64,000 nt of DNA from Candidatus Pantoea haifensis (GTDB lineage Bacteria; Pseudomonadota; Gammaproteobacteria; Enterobacterales; Enterobacteriaceae). Below the pieces are notes generated by a model, which was not told where the DNA came from, ran no database searches, and saw only the letters and a program-made list of their open reading frames with translations. The stretch covers positions 2,418,001-2,482,000 of the forward strand of contig JAGTWN010000004.1 of NCBI GenBank assembly GCA_018842655.1, given 5' to 3'. The number at the start of each line of letters is the position of its first letter. The first letter of the stretch is position 1. The position numbers and the translations under genes are program-made. This document shows, piece after piece, positions 1 through 10,597 of the stretch.

Positions 1-233
1 AGCTGCTGGCGACGCTCCTCGGTCAGGCACAGGCAAACAATGCCGCTGCCGTGACGAATAGTCAGCGCCATCTGTTCAACAGTCATGGTTTCGGCAGCGA
101 AGATCATATCGCCTTCGTTTTCACGATTTTCATCGTCAAGCACCATCACCCCGCGTCCGTCACGCAGTGCGGCGATAGCACGTTCTACACGCTGTTCAGG
201 CGTGCCAAATTCAGAAAGTAGCGTCTGATTCAT
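1..233 (-). CDS. ribB: 3,4-dihydroxy-2-butanone 4-phosphate synthase (5' part)
   Basis: The N-terminal 77 codons are visible; the gene runs off the left edge. RibB converts ribulose 5-phosphate to 3,4-dihydroxy-2-butanone 4-phosphate plus formate, a precursor of the riboflavin ring, in the cytoplasm. The translation begins [20 protein letters not shown] and contains the acidic metal- and substrate-binding segment [10 protein letters not shown] around residues 33-42, which is diagnostic of the family, followed by the TIRHGSG segment. The ATG is at 233-231. Upstream on the same strand lies an FMN riboswitch, as in E. coli ribB, so flavin feedback control is expected. Identification is secure; only the C-terminal part is missing from the window. 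Confidence 0.96.
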   Translation of the reverse strand, partial: MNQTLLSEFGTPEQRVERAIAALRDGRGVMVLDDENRENEGDMIFAAETMTVEQMALTIRHGSGIVCLCLTEERRQQ

Positions 234-342
234 GGTAATAAAACCTTTTAAATGTAATGAGTTACCAGAATCAGGGCGAGCTTAGGAGTGACGTCAGAAA
301 GACGTGGCAATAACGTGACGTGGGCAAAAGCCCAGCAAATGT

Positions 343-492
343 CGTTACCCTCTCCCATCCGGACTTTAACCGTCGGCTCCGGAATTACACCGGATCTGCT
401 GACCTTCACGATCGATTGTGAAGCGCTCGCGGGCTTTCAGCCAAAGCTGATTTACCGCCGGTGGGGAATTTCGCCCCGCCCTGAGAATAAGC
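343..492 (-). promoter_or_regulatory. FMN riboswitch (RFN element) of ribB
   Basis: Read on the minus strand, the segment holds the conserved RFN blocks in order: AGGGCGGGGCGAAATTCCCC, ACCGGCGGTAAATCAGC, GAAAGCCCGCGAGCG, CAGCAGATCCGGTGTAATTC and CCGACGGTTAAAGTCCGGAT. This matches the E. coli ribB aptamer almost base for base apart from one variable stem. It lies 110 bp upstream of the ribB start. A short GC hairpin (321-334) between aptamer and start codon could belong to the expression platform. FMN binding is expected to lower ribB expression; the mechanism (termination or RBS masking) is not decided here. Confidence 0.96.
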
Positions 493-498
493 GAAATT

Positions 499-527
499 AC
501 TATAGCGCCGATCATCCAGAGCAGCAA
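499..527 (-). promoter_or_regulatory. candidate sigma70 promoter of ribB
   Basis: On the minus strand a TTGCTG -35 element (527-522) and TATAGT -10 element (504-499) are separated by 17 bp. Transcription would start just before the RFN aptamer, which is where a riboswitch-controlled transcript should begin. Confidence 0.6.
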
Positions 528-664
528 TCAACAAAAGTGCAAATACTTTTGCATTTCTTGCGTTGCTGATTTGAGGTTTAACCTTTTCGTTTCTGGCATT
601 ACACTTAAAGAATACTGAATCTGCAAAAATGCTGTTATCGGCAACCCGTAACCAGGAAATCATC

Positions 665-1093
665 ATGATCGACACGAAAAAAATTGAACAAATTGCACGT
701 CAGGTGCACGAAGCGATGCCGAAGGGAATTCGTGAATTTGGTGACGATGTCGAAAAGAAAATCCGTCAGGTTCTTCAGGCGCAGTTGACGCGCATGGATT
801 TGGTCAACCGTGAAGAATTTGATGTGCAGACGCAGGTTCTGCTGCGTACACGTGAAAAACTGGCGGCGCTGGAACAGCGTCTGGCACAGCTAGAAAGTCA
901 AAGTGCATCAGCACCGACTGCGACTTCAGCGCAATCGCCGCTTTCCACCCAGGCGCCAGTTTCTACTCAGGCTCCGCTTTCCACCCAGGCGCCAGTTTCT
1001 ACTCAGGCATCTGCGCCTGCGCAGACCCCCGCTTCATCAGCTCCGGCCACCCCTTCTGATACCCGTGTGAAATCGGACAACACACCGGAATAA
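665..1093 (+). CDS. ubiK: ubiquinone biosynthesis accessory factor UbiK (BMFP domain)
   Basis: Small membrane-associated protein (142 aa from ATG 665) of the YqiC/UbiK family, which partners UbiJ and the Ubi complex for aerobic ubiquinone synthesis. The start [20 protein letters not shown] and the amphipathic/coiled-coil stretch up to about residue 80 match the family. I chose ATG 665 because an AGGAA ribosome-binding site lies 7 bp upstream and the family starts here; an in-frame upstream ATG at 629 is unlikely. The C-terminal third (from about residue 82) is a low-complexity Ser/Thr/Gln/Ala/Pro tail containing two 12-residue repeats, longer than in the roughly 96-residue E. coli protein. 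It is a single-gene unit, convergent with hldE. Confidence 0.93.
   Translation: MIDTKKIEQIARQVHEAMPKGIREFGDDVEKKIRQVLQAQLTRMDLVNREEFDVQTQVLLRTREKLAALEQRLAQLESQSASAPTATSAQSPLSTQAPVSTQAPLSTQAPVSTQASAPAQTPASSAPATPSDTRVKSDNTPE
938..1009 (+). repeat. two 36-bp in-frame tandem repeats in ubiK
   Basis: Units 938-973 and 974-1009 are identical except for the last base. Each encodes the 12-residue unit [12 protein letters not shown]. The 36-bp period keeps frame, so copy-number changes would only lengthen or shorten the disordered tail of UbiK. Confidence 0.95.
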
Positions 1094-1100
1094 GAGGCAA

Positions 1101-1126
1101 AGCGGGAGAAAATTCTCCCGCTTGTT
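1101..1126. terminator. bidirectional terminator between ubiK and hldE
   Basis: A stem of AGCGGGAGAA and TTCTCCCGCT with a tiny AA loop is flanked by T-rich sequence on the plus side and A-rich on the other. It sits between the convergent ubiK and hldE stop codons. Confidence 0.85.
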
Positions 1127-1133
1127 ACATCAC

Positions 1134-2558
1134 TCAATTTCCACGAATGGTTTTAATGATGTTAGTGGTAGAAATGCCATCTTCGAAGTTCAGCACCCGT
1201 ACATCGCCACCATTTGCCCAGACTTCTTTGCTGCCAGCAATATCTTCCGGTTTGTAATCACCGCCCTTAACCAGCAGATCAGGCAGGATCCCAGCGATCA
1301 ATCGCTGTGGCGTATCTTCTTCAAACGCGACCACCCAATCCACCGCTTCGAGCGCACCTAAAACAATCATGCGATTTTCCAGCGGATTAACCGGACGGCT
1401 TTCACCTTTAAGTCGTTTGGTTGAGGCATCGCTGTTCACCGCGACAATCAGGCGATCACCCAGTTTGCGAGCATTCGCAAGATAAGACACGTGGCCCGCA
1501 TGTAAAATGTCAAACACGCCGTTCGTCATCACCACTTTTTCGCCACGCTTGCGCGCCATCTCAACCGCAACTTTCAACGCCGCTTCATTCATGATGCCGA
1601 AACCCTGCTCCGGGCGCGCATGAATAGCATTTTCCAGTTCAATCGTGCTGACCGTTGACGTACCCAGCTTACCTACCACGACGCCAGCCGCCGCGTTGGC
1701 AAGGAAACAGGCTTCTTCCAGTGAATTACCGGCTGCCAATGTTGCCGCTAATACGCCAATTACCGTATCGCCTGCCCCGGTGACGTCATATACTTCCTGC
1801 GCCTGCGTAGGTAAATGCAGCAGGGCTTTACCAGGCTGCAGTAGCGTCATGCCATTTTCTGAACGTGTTACCAGCAGCGCCGACAATTCATAATCTTCGA
1901 TTAACTGCATGCCGCGCGTGACGATATCCTCTTCGCTTTTGCATTTGCCCGCTACCGCTTCGAACTCAGACAGGTTAGGCGTCAGCAACGTAGCGCCGCG
2001 ATAACGTGCGAAATCGGTGCCTTTTGGATCGATCAACACCGGCACCTTCACTTCACGCGCCAGGGTGATCATGGTCTGAACGCTACTCAGCGCGCCTTTA
2101 CCATAATCAGACAGCACCAGCGCACCTGCATCCGCTAACGTCTGACGCATGCGCTGATGGATAGGCTCAGGATCAACCTGCTCAAAACCTTCTTCAAAGT
2201 CGAGGCGGATAAGCTGCTGATTGCGGGAAAGCACGCGCAGTTTGGTAATGGTTGGATGGCTTTTCACCGTCACAAAGTCACAGTTAACGTTGACGTCTTT
2301 TAGCGTGCTGCTTAACACGCGCGCCGCATCATCCTCGCCAGTTAAACCGATCAAACGTGATGCTGCACCAAGCGCAGCAATGTTCATCGCTACGTTCGCT
2401 GCGCCGCCGGGACGCTCTTCAACCGTATCGACTTTCACCACGGGTACGGGCGCTTCAGGCGAAATGCGGCTGGTTGGGCCATACCAGTAACGATCCAACA
2501 TCACATCGCCAACGACCAGCACAGAGGCGCGGCCAAATGCGGGCAGAGTAACTTTCAT
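1134..2558 (-). CDS. hldE: bifunctional heptose 7-phosphate kinase / heptose 1-phosphate adenylyltransferase
   Basis: Makes ADP-heptose for the LPS inner core: the N-terminal ribokinase-type domain (about 1-318) phosphorylates D-glycero-beta-D-manno-heptose 7-phosphate, and the C-terminal nucleotidyltransferase domain (about 340-474) adenylylates the 1-phosphate. Visible motifs are the PfkB signature [14 protein letters not shown] near residue 264 and the nucleotidyltransferase signature [14 protein letters not shown] near residue 350. The preferred start is ATG 2558 ([11 protein letters not shown], 474 aa), which matches the E. coli start; a GTG three codons upstream is open but lies closer to the GGAG ribosome-binding site than is normal. 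It precedes nothing on its strand before ubiK's terminator; glnE lies upstream, 76 bp away, so co-transcription glnE-hldE is likely, as in E. coli. Confidence 0.97.
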   Translation of the reverse strand: MKVTLPAFGRASVLVVGDVMLDRYWYGPTSRISPEAPVPVVKVDTVEERPGGAANVAMNIAALGAASRLIGLTGEDDAARVLSSTLKDVNVNCDFVTVKSHPTITKLRVLSRNQQLIRLDFEEGFEQVDPEPIHQRMRQTLADAGALVLSDYGKGALSSVQTMITLAREVKVPVLIDPKGTDFARYRGATLLTPNLSEFEAVAGKCKSEEDIVTRGMQLIEDYELSALLVTRSENGMTLLQPGKALLHLPTQAQEVYDVTGAGDTVIGVLAATLAAGNSLEEACFLANAAAGVVVGKLGTSTVSTIELENAIHARPEQGFGIMNEAALKVAVEMARKRGEKVVMTNGVFDILHAGHVSYLANARKLGDRLIVAVNSDASTKRLKGESRPVNPLENRMIVLGALEAVDWVVAFEEDTPQRLIAGILPDLLVKGGDYKPEDIAGSKEVWANGGDVRVLNFEDGISTTNIIKTIRGN

Positions 2559-2634
2559 TCCAGACACTCCAGACTGCTGTAAAAATAGTGCGCGGATGAT
2601 AGCACAGTTGCGATTTGTGCTATCAGCCTTGCGA

Positions 2635-5480
2635 TCAGAGAGAAATCGGCGAAATTAACCAGCGTTGCCAGCTCTCTTTCACCGTTTGCCGCTCGGCCGC
2701 GAACGCTTCGGGTTCAACATGACCAGGCGATTCCTGTAACGCCAGATGATGCAGCGCATCACGCAGCGTGACGTAAGCTTCAGTGAGCGCCTGCGCTTCG
2801 GCTTCCGGCATCATTTGATGTTTCGCCATCAGTTCAAATATGCGTACATTATCGGACCAGCGCGTTAAGGCAGGTTGCTGAGCGGCGTAGCGTAAGACAA
2901 GATATTGCGCGATGAATTCAATGTCAGTGATGCCACCTTCATCCGCTTTAATATCCCAACGCCCTTTGTGCTTGTTGCTGAGATGCGTGCGCATCTTTTC
3001 ACGCATTTCTCGCACTTCGGTCTGGAGCGCAACGCCTTCACGCGGCAAACATAAAACGCCGCGTCGAATTTCACTGAAACGCTCACCCAACGACGCTTCA
3101 CCAAATACCACGCGGGCGCGTATTAATGCCTGATGTTCCCATGTCCAGGCTTCATGATGTTGGTAATCTTTGTACGCTTCAAACGTGCTGACTAACATCC
3201 CTGCAGCACCTGATGGGCGCAGACGCGCATCGACGTCATACAAAATACCGGATGAGGTTCGGGTACTAAAGAGATGCATAATGCGCTGCGCCAGACGCAG
3301 ATAAAACTGGCGGCCATCAATGGTGCGTTCACCCGTAGTCACTGCCTCCAGCGGACAATCATGCAGGAACACCAGATCGAGATCAGAGCTGTAGCCCAGT
3401 TCCCAGCCCCCAGTTTGCCGTACCCCAACACGGCAAAACCGCGCGCGTTTTCGTCAGTAAGATGGGAAGGACGCCCGTAGCGTTGCACCATCATATTCCA
3501 GGCGTGCTGAACCACCGATTCGATAATGGCTTCCGCCAGCCAGGTTAAGTGATCGCTAACTTTCATTACCGGCAGCGTTTCGGCAATATCAGCAGCGGCA
3601 ATGCGTAAATGCTGCGCCTGTTTAAACTGACGCAACGCTTCAAGCTGTTGCTCTTCGTCGTCGGCAGGAATACGCATTAAATATTGACGTAACTCGTCGC
3701 GATAGGCGTCGGTGGCTGTTGGTTGATAGAGCGTGGCGGGATCAAGCAGCTCATCCAGCAGCAGCGGATGGCGTGCTAACTGGCTGGCAATCATTGGCGA
3801 AGCGGCACAAAGCCGGATCAAATGACGCAGCGCACCATGATATTCGGTTAATAACTCCAGATAAGTGCTGCGCGTCAGTATGCCCAGCAGCAGCGGCGTT
3901 AAACGATGGAAAGTTATTGCCGCATCCGCTCGCGGGCATACTTCACTCAGCAAACGCGGCATAAGCTGATCAAGGGCCTGACGGCCACGTGGTCCAATGG
4001 TGCGGCGGCTAATATCCTGACGAAACGCTGTCAGCGTTTGATGCAGCGAATAACGCTGTTCATCACTTAATTGCGGCATCAGCAGCGCCAGTTCACCCTC
4101 ATCCAAATCGTCCTGCCACAGCACAGTAAACTCTGCCAGTTCGCGTTGATCGTCAATATCGGGCGTATCTTCGCCAATCAGCTCATCGAAAATGGCGCGC
4201 ACGGCGGCCATGTGCATTTCAAGCTGCGTCATCAATGCGGGCCAGCTATCCATTCCCATCGCCCATGCCAGACGTGCCTGATGAAGTGCTTCTTCTGGCA
4301 ACGTTTGGGTTTGCTCATCCGCAATGCTTTGCAGCAGGTTTTCCAGGCGGCGTAGAAACAGATATGCTGCGCGCAGCGTCTCAATCTGCTCCATCGGTAA
4401 CAGCGACAGCGCCCCAATCGCCGAGAGCGTAGGCATTAAAGCGCGCAATTGAAGCGAACGCTCACGCCCTCCGCGAATAAGCTGAAAAACCTGAACGATA
4501 AATTCAGTTTCGCGAATGCCACCTGCACCGAGTTTGATGTTGTTTTTCAAGCCTCGTCGCCGTACTTCTCGCGTGATCATGCTTTTCATATTACGCAGCG
4601 ACTGGATCACGCTGAAATCGATATAGCGACGATAAACGAAGGGCCGCAGCATCTGCTGCAATTCCAGGCTCCAGCGATCCTGCTCATCCCCCATCAAGCG
4701 CGCTTTGACCATAGCATAGCGTTCCCAGTCGCGGCCTTGCTCCTGATAATAATCTTCCAGCGCCGCAAAGCTCAGCACCAGCGGGCCGCTGTCGCCGAAC
4801 GGGCGCAGACGCATATCAACGCGATAGACAAAGCCATCAACGGTGGGTTGATCGAGAACTTTGATTAAACGTTGCCCCATCCGGGTAAAAAACTGGGCGT
4901 TATCAAGTTCACGGCGGCCACCTTGCGTCACGCCGTTTTCAGGCCAGGCAAAGATCAAATCAATGTCAGAAGAGAAGTTAAGTTCGCCACCGCCGAGTTT
5001 ACCCATGCCTAAAATCAACATCGGCTGAGCCTCGCCTTCGGCATTACAGGGCGTGCCAAAGTCGCGGCAGCAATCCTGATAAACCCAGTCGCGCGCGCAT
5101 CCAATCAGCACTTCTGCTAATACGCTTAGCTGTTGCAGGCTTTGCTCAGTGGTTGCATGGTTAAGGCACTGCATCCAGGCGATACGCACCAGCATGCGGC
5201 GGCGAAACAGCCGCAATACCCGCATCAGAGCCGCCTCATTTTCTACTGCGTGCATATCCTGAGCCAGCCACTCAGCATAATGCTGCCACTCATTCGCTTG
5301 AGGCGATCGCTGCTGAATGTCTCGCCACCAGTCGGGGTGTTGTTGCAGATTTTCAACCACGAAATCACTGAATGCCAGGCCAGCGGCCTGTTCCGCGCTG
5401 AGCGTGTCGGGCGTCAGGTTCAGCCGCTCGGCTGCGCGTTCAGCTTGTGTGCGTAATAGTGCAGGTAATTCTGACAACAT
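2635..5480 (-). CDS. glnE: bifunctional glutamine synthetase adenylyltransferase/deadenylase, one frame break
   Basis: GlnE adds or removes AMP on glutamine synthetase in response to PII/glutamine. The N-terminal frame covers 713 codons with the first nucleotidyltransferase motif [13 protein letters not shown] and an R-rich middle region. The C-terminal frame holds the rest of the second transferase domain ([10 protein letters not shown], then [18 protein letters not shown]). The break is at the C-run 3407-3411: adding one C restores the expected [18 protein letters not shown] junction and a 948-residue protein, against 946 in E. coli. Because the second active site is restored perfectly, I read this as a homopolymer sequencing error. 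ygiF lies 27 bp upstream on the same strand, the usual ygiF-glnE-hldE order. Confidence 0.93.
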
Positions 5481-5507
5481 AATCCCTCCCTGATGGCGTA
5501 TGCAGGT

Positions 5508-6818
5508 TTAGCGTGCCGGGCCGCTGCTTTTCCAAAAACCAGGCTGTTTGATTGCCTGTACGGCCAGCCAGGTTAATCCGTTTTCTTGATGTGACTGGAT
5601 AGCCAACTGCAACTGTTGCCAGGCCGCCAGCCATAGCGTGACCGCCTCTGGCGTATAAGCACCAGCCAGTAAATGAACGGCTAACAACTGGCGCGACAGG
5701 CGCGTTGCTTTGTCGTGATATTCATTGGGCTGCTTGATTGAGTTAAAAGTCTCACGCAAATCGGCATTGATGCGGGCCAGCATGATGTCGCTGAATCGCT
5801 TAAACGATCCCTGCAGTTTGGCTTTGCTTTTCTCGTCAATCCATTGCTGCCACTGGGATTCAATCAACCAGTGAGTCAGTGCTAACTGGGTTTCTACTGA
5901 AAGCGGAGAAAAACAGAACGTTTCCGCATTAACCGTTTCGTCATTCAGCATTTCTTCCAGCGTTGTGAGCTTTTGTCGCAGCTCGCTGCTGGCTTTACGT
6001 GGCACTAGCGCACCAAACAGAGCAAACGCCTGGCGGAGAACCTCCAGCGCCTCACGTACAGCTTCCTGCGCGGAGGTATTACCGCGTAGCCAGACTTCTT
6101 CATGATATTGCCAGTGGTTAAGGCCAGCCGACAACGCCGCAATCATGCCCTCTTCAACCGTTGCCTTTGCATCAACTTTCAGTACGGGAAAAGCACGGAT
6201 CGGACGCAACTGATTCCCCTGCGCCAGCTGATAACCTCGAGCGGCTTTACTCAGGCTTCCCATTCGCAAGCCACCCATTGCAATCAGTTTTTGAGCAAAG
6301 GCCAGCATGTCACTTCGCTCACCACGCTTTAATTCCAGCTCGACTTCAATCAGCGGTTCACTAAATGCATCTGTTGATACTTCACCGCGATCGAATGCCA
6401 CTTCAATTTCACTGCTGCCAACCGTTACCAGCCAGGTCTCACGCTGAAAGTGAGTAGTGAACAAGGGTTGCAAACGTTGCTGCAACGCCGCGATGTCCGT
6501 TCCCTGCGGCCAGATATCCGCAGGCAGCCGTGCGATATCTAACGTCGCCTCGTCTAAATCAACATTATATTCCTGACGCTGATGCAGGCCGCCCAGCGTT
6601 TTGCCACCGCCCTTCAGCGTCATTTCATAACGTTGGTCAACCCCGCGAATACGCAACCCCATATCCCAACGCCGCAGTTGGTTGTCGTCGGTTTCAAAAT
6701 AGATGTTGGTTAACTCGCGCGCAGCCTGATGCTGATGCGGCCACGCCGCAAGCGTTTCTGCCAATTTCTCAGCACTGTGCGTGGTAGCAATGAACTTTAA
6801 TTCGATTTCAATGGTCAT
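5508..6818 (-). CDS. ygiF: inorganic triphosphatase (CYTH-CHAD protein)
   Basis: 436 residues against 433 in E. coli YgiF, a cytoplasmic enzyme that hydrolyses tripolyphosphate. The CYTH domain (about 1-200) opens with the signature EIELKF at residues 4-9 (ExExK, metal and triphosphate binding) and continues with RIRG, TLKGGG and EIEVAFDRG. The CHAD domain (about 215-420) is the histidine-rich helical part, with HWLIESQWQQW and KLQGSFKRFSDIM. ATG 6818 gives the conserved start MTIEIELKFIA. It begins the ygiF-glnE-hldE run and is divergent from ygiM across a 272-bp gap in which I see no strong promoter match. Confidence 0.95.
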   Translation of the reverse strand: MTIEIELKFIATTHSAEKLAETLAAWPHQHQAARELTNIYFETDDNQLRRWDMGLRIRGVDQRYEMTLKGGGKTLGGLHQRQEYNVDLDEATLDIARLPADIWPQGTDIAALQQRLQPLFTTHFQRETWLVTVGSSEIEVAFDRGEVSTDAFSEPLIEVELELKRGERSDMLAFAQKLIAMGGLRMGSLSKAARGYQLAQGNQLRPIRAFPVLKVDAKATVEEGMIAALSAGLNHWQYHEEVWLRGNTSAQEAVREALEVLRQAFALFGALVPRKASSELRQKLTTLEEMLNDETVNAETFCFSPLSVETQLALTHWLIESQWQQWIDEKSKAKLQGSFKRFSDIMLARINADLRETFNSIKQPNEYHDKATRLSRQLLAVHLLAGAYTPEAVTLWLAAWQQLQLAIQSHQENGLTWLAVQAIKQPGFWKSSGPAR

Positions 6819-7090
6819 AATTTTTTATTCAATACGCCGCTGGCATTTAAGAGGATTTCACCCGCATATTTCGAGCCGTAACCAGCATGTTACTGTTGCT
6901 GTAGCTTGAAAGCTAAAGGGTATATCAGGCGAAGAGTAATGCACAGAAGCCGGGCTGTCTCTGCTTTCTTTGTGCTTTCGCGGCCCTTTTCGCAGGCAAA
7001 TGAGACCAGGATAGTTCTCATTCAGATTTATGCGAAGCCTCTCCAGACTGTGCCGGTAAATTTTTTGGTCATTACGCAAATCGAAATCTA

Positions 7091-7710
7091 ATGAAAAAAT
7101 CACTCTCGCTGGAATTACTTTGCTGGTCCTCAGCACGCTTGCACCTGCCCACGCCGAAGAAAAACGCTATATCTCCGATGAGTTATCCACCTGGGTTCGT
7201 AGCGGACCAGGCGATCAATTTCGCCTGCTCGGCAAGCTGAACGCGGGTGAAGAAGTGCAGCTGTTGCAAACTAATAACGATACGAATTACGGACAAATTC
7301 GCGATTCGGAAGGTCGGACGACATGGATCCCACTTTCGCAGTTGAGCGCCAGTCCCAGCCTGCGTACCCGTGTACCGCAGCTTGAGCAGCAGGTCAAAGA
7401 TCTGACGGCCAAACTGGATAACATCGACAACAGCTGGAACCAACGCACCTCAGAAATGCAGAACAAAGTGGCGAACAGCGACAGCGTGATTAACGGGCTA
7501 AAAGATGAGAATCAAAAGCTTAAAAACGAGCTGATCGTCGCGCAGAAAAAAGTGAATGCGGCTAACGTCCAGCTCGACGACAAACAGCGCACCATCATTA
7601 TGCAGTGGTTTATGTACGGCGGCGGTGTGCTGGGCGTAGGCTTACTTTTAGGCTTAGTATTGCCGCATATGGTGCCGCGTCGTAAGAAAAATGATCGCTG
7701 GATGAATTAA
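7091..7710 (+). CDS. ygiM: SH3-domain membrane protein YgiM, frame break in signal peptide
   Basis: A TIGR04211-type protein with a signal peptide, periplasmic bacterial SH3 domain (about 25-90), coiled coil (about 95-165) and one C-terminal membrane helix (about 173-192) ending RRKKNDRWMN, matching E. coli YgiM. The ORF as read only opens at a TTG within the signal peptide (7120). One A added to the A-run 7094-7099 joins ATG 7091 in frame and gives MKKITLAGITLLVLSTLAPA, a normal Sec signal ending AHA. I therefore place the start at 7091 with a single-base deletion in the read. In E. coli ygiM lies directly upstream of cca, as here. Its precise function is unknown; a cell-envelope role is inferred from the SH3 and membrane anchor. 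Confidence 0.9.
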
Positions 7711-7868
7711 GTCTAAACCTGCTGTTTTGAAAGGGGATCGTCAGATGCCCTTTTTGGCATGCCTGCAATTTAGCGAATATGTGCAACAATAGACCAACAT
7801 GCACGCCTGATTAAAGGTACAGGAAGCCGCAGGCGCGCAAGTCACTTATTTATCTCTGGAGTTGTTAA

Positions 7869-9101
7869 GTGAAGACGTTTCTTGTAGGTGGCGCGGTGCG
7901 TGATGCGCTGTTAAAACTGCCGGTTAAAGATAAAGACTGGGTTGTCGTGGGTGCGACGCCAGAAGCCATGCTTGAGCAAGGTTATCAACAAGTTGGTCGC
8001 GATTTCCCGGTTTTTTTACACCCTGACAGCCGTGAAGAGTATGCGCTGGCCCGTACCGAACGCAAAAACGGTAAAGGTTACACCGGGTTTGTTACCTGGT
8101 CAGCGCCGGATGTCACGCTGGAGCAGGATCTACAGCGGCGCGATTTGACCATCAATGCCATTGCGCGCGACGAAAAAGGTGAGTTGTTCGATCCTTATCA
8201 TGGTCAGCGTGATATCGCACAGCGCCAGCTCCGTCACGTCTCTGCTGCTTTTAATGAAGATCCGCTGCGGGTGTTGCGCGTGGCACGCTTTGCTGCCCGT
8301 TTCGCCCATCTCAGCTTCCGTATTGCTGACGAAACTCAGGCCCTGATGCGTGAAATGGTTGAAAGCGGCGAGCTGGCGCATTTAACGGCTGAACGCGTTT
8401 GGAAAGAGACCGAAAAAGCCCTGACTTCACGTAATCCTCAGGTCTATTTTCAGGTACTGCGCGACTGCGGCGCGTTAAAGATACTGTTTCCTGAGCTGGA
8501 TAATCTGTTTGGCATTCCGGCCCCTGCAAAATGGCACCCTGAAATTGATACTGGCGTACATACGCTAATGACGCTCGCTATCGCAACGGCGTTATCTGAC
8601 TCGCTCGACGTGCGTTTTGCCACCCTGTTTCATGATGTCGGTAAAGCCCTTACGCCGCCCGATAAGTGGCCCAGCCACCATGGTCATGGCCCTGCCGGTG
8701 TTCCGCTGGTTGAGGCGTTGTGTCAGCGCCTGCGTGTACCCAACGCGGTGCGTGATTTAGCATTAATTGTTACCGAGTTTCATGATGTGGTGCATACGAT
8801 TGAGCGTCAGTCGGCAGAATCGCTGGTTGCCTTGTTTGATCGCATTGATGCCTGGCGTAAACCGCAGCGCGTTGAACAGATGGCACTGACCAGCGAAGCG
8901 GATGCGCGCGGCCGCGCCGGATTAGAAAGCATGGCGTACCCGCAAGGCGATTATTTGCGCCGTGCTTTTGCCTCGGCTCTGGCGGTTTCAACCAAAGCGG
9001 TTGTGGAGGCGGGATTTAAAGGCATTGAGGTGCGGGAAGAGTTAACGCGACGACGCATTGCAGCCGTCGCGGAAGGGATTGCGGCTTCGCGGTCAAACTA
9101 G
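7869..9101 (+). CDS. cca: tRNA nucleotidyltransferase (CCA-adding enzyme, multifunctional)
   Basis: Adds or repairs the 3' CCA of tRNAs without a template. The protein (410 aa) starts at GTG 7869 with a TGGAG ribosome-binding site about 9 bp upstream; the start [11 protein letters not shown] is that of the family. Motifs: GGAVRD (residues 7-12), the metal-binding DKD at about 21-23, RRDLTINA near 91-98, and [15 protein letters not shown] near 136-150. The C-terminal HD domain ([10 protein letters not shown] near 255) is that of enterobacterial Cca with phosphohydrolase activity. It is preceded by ygiM with a 158-bp gap and converges on uppP, the stop codons being 16 bp apart. Confidence 0.97.
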   Translation: MKTFLVGGAVRDALLKLPVKDKDWVVVGATPEAMLEQGYQQVGRDFPVFLHPDSREEYALARTERKNGKGYTGFVTWSAPDVTLEQDLQRRDLTINAIARDEKGELFDPYHGQRDIAQRQLRHVSAAFNEDPLRVLRVARFAARFAHLSFRIADETQALMREMVESGELAHLTAERVWKETEKALTSRNPQVYFQVLRDCGALKILFPELDNLFGIPAPAKWHPEIDTGVHTLMTLAIATALSDSLDVRFATLFHDVGKALTPPDKWPSHHGHGPAGVPLVEALCQRLRVPNAVRDLALIVTEFHDVVHTIERQSAESLVALFDRIDAWRKPQRVEQMALTSEADARGRAGLESMAYPQGDYLRRAFASALAVSTKAVVEAGFKGIEVREELTRRRIAAVAEGIAASRSN

Positions 9102-9117
9102 CTGACCGCGAAGGGGT

Positions 9118-9936
9118 TTACATGAACACCATGTAAACCGCTGCGGCGACGATAAAGCGGTAGATAGCAAACGAAACGAAAGAGATGCGTTTGATCAGCT
9201 CAAGGAAAACTTTGATGGCAATCATCGCGACGACGAAAGCGGTAATGAAGCCGACGGCGAACATCGGTAAATCATCCATTGTCAGGAAGTCGATACTTTT
9301 GTACAGATCCAGCCCGGTTGCGCCCATCATCATCGGCACCGCGAGAATGAATGAAAATTCAGACGCAGCATAACGGCTCACACCCATCAACATTCCACCG
9401 GAAATGGTCGCGCCTGAACGAGAAAAGCCCGGCCACAGTGCCAGACACTGGAAGCAACCAATCATAAACGCCTGACGATACGTGATGTCGTCAAGCCCCA
9501 TGGCTTTAGGTAACTTAGGCTTGAGATATTCCGCCGCCAGCAGCAGCACACCGCCCACCACTAACGCATACATAACGTTGATAGGGTTAAACAGCGTTTT
9601 GATCTGATCGTGCAGCACCAGTCCCACCACCACTGCCGGAATCATGCCCAGCAGGATATGGATTAACGTTAAATGGCCACGGCCTACACCTTCATGCTTC
9701 ACTTCACCGAAGTGAATACCGATCAAACCAAATAAACGGCGCCAGAACATCACGACCACCGCCAAAATAGAACCTAACTGAATAACCACTTCAAAGGTTT
9801 CTGCCTTTTCGCCTTCAAATCCCAGCAGGTGCCCCACTATAATCATGTGCCCGGTAGAAGAGACTGGTAAGAACTCAGTCAACCCTTCCACAACGCCCAG
9901 GATTGCAGCTACCCAAAGCTGATGAATATCTGCCAT
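9118..9936 (-). CDS. uppP: undecaprenyl-diphosphate phosphatase
   Basis: Inner-membrane enzyme that recycles undecaprenyl pyrophosphate, the lipid carrier for peptidoglycan and O-antigen, and confers bacitracin resistance when overexpressed (also called bacA). The 272-residue protein has about eight hydrophobic helices and both catalytic signatures: [15 protein letters not shown] near residues 17-31 and the [11 protein letters not shown] segment near residue 170. ATG 9936 is chosen over a TTG one codon upstream since it sits 8 bp from an AGAGGG ribosome-binding site. It converges with cca and lies downstream of folB on the same strand, a common enterobacterial order. Confidence 0.97.
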   Translation of the reverse strand: MADIHQLWVAAILGVVEGLTEFLPVSSTGHMIIVGHLLGFEGEKAETFEVVIQLGSILAVVVMFWRRLFGLIGIHFGEVKHEGVGRGHLTLIHILLGMIPAVVVGLVLHDQIKTLFNPINVMYALVVGGVLLLAAEYLKPKLPKAMGLDDITYRQAFMIGCFQCLALWPGFSRSGATISGGMLMGVSRYAASEFSFILAVPMMMGATGLDLYKSIDFLTMDDLPMFAVGFITAFVVAMIAIKVFLELIKRISFVSFAIYRFIVAAAVYMVFM

Positions 9937-10024
9937 CAAAATTTCCCTCTGTCCGTGTTAAAACCGTTAAAAAGGCGGTAGCGCAAGTGCTATCGCCTGA
10001 AAACATATCTGCATTCGCCTGAAT

Positions 10025-10040
10025 AAAACCTGAAGGTTTT
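10025..10040 (-). terminator. weak terminator candidate after folB
   Basis: An AAAACC/GGTTTT stem with a four-base loop (minus strand AAAACCTTCAGGTTTTATTC) follows folB by 90 bp. The stem is short and AT-rich, so the call is tentative. A second inverted repeat with GGCGGTAGC and GCTATCGCC arms lies at 9974-9998 before uppP. Confidence 0.35.
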
Positions 10041-10129
10041 GAACCATTTTGCGTTAAAGAACGAAACGGCACCTGCTATGACAAACAGTAATTTGGTTTG
10101 GTTTCATTGTGATGGCAATCACGTCGCGG

Positions 10130-10489
10130 TTATTTAGGAATAGTCCCGCGCTCAATTCGCACGCCAACCTGCGCTGCCTGCGCCACAGCCCCCGGTTTTG
10201 CTACCTTTATACGTACACCAGGCGAATTGAAACGGTTCATCAACAGATCCGCGATTTCTTCAGCCACACGCTCAACCAGGGCAAAACGGCTGCCGGTTAA
10301 GTGCGTCAGGATAGCTTCCGACACATCGGCATAGCTCAGACAATCTTTTACATCGTCACTGCTGGCCGCCTGTCGGTTATCCCAGGCCATTTCGACATCG
10401 AGCACCAGCTTCTGCTGAATGCCCTGCTCCCAGTCGTAAACGCCAATGGTGGTGAACACCGTGAGTTGTTCTATAAATACGATATCCAT
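10130..10489 (-). CDS. folB: dihydroneopterin aldolase
   Basis: Cytoplasmic folate-pathway enzyme that splits 7,8-dihydroneopterin to 6-hydroxymethyl-dihydropterin and glycolaldehyde. The 119-residue protein has the family pattern: N-terminal DIVFIEQLTVFTTIGVYDWE with the conserved Glu of the pterin site, LSYADVSEAI in the middle, and the catalytic Lys in RIKVAKPGAV near residue 99. Length is normal (E. coli 122). It is divergent from plsY across 108 bp, the same arrangement as in E. coli. Confidence 0.95.
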   Translation of the reverse strand: MDIVFIEQLTVFTTIGVYDWEQGIQQKLVLDVEMAWDNRQAASSDDVKDCLSYADVSEAILTHLTGSRFALVERVAEEIADLLMNRFNSPGVRIKVAKPGAVAQAAQVGVRIERGTIPK

Positions 10490-10597
10490 GATGTCAGTCT
10501 CTGTTTTTGGCTAAGCCGGATACCACTTCCGGCGGATTATGCGTATTATCCACGGTTGAAGAGAACAAAACGACCCTAAAGGAAACGGTACCGTGTT

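Noticed and set aside
938-1009. CRISPR or minisatellite
   Set aside because: Only two units without spacers, inside a coding frame; it is a coding repeat.
1122-1361. Plus-strand ORF of 79 codons opposite the hldE 3' end
   Set aside because: Antisense to hldE, begins inside a terminator, no homology pattern.
4071-4868. Plus-strand ORFs opposite glnE
   Set aside because: Antisense frames of a well-identified gene, with no family resemblance.
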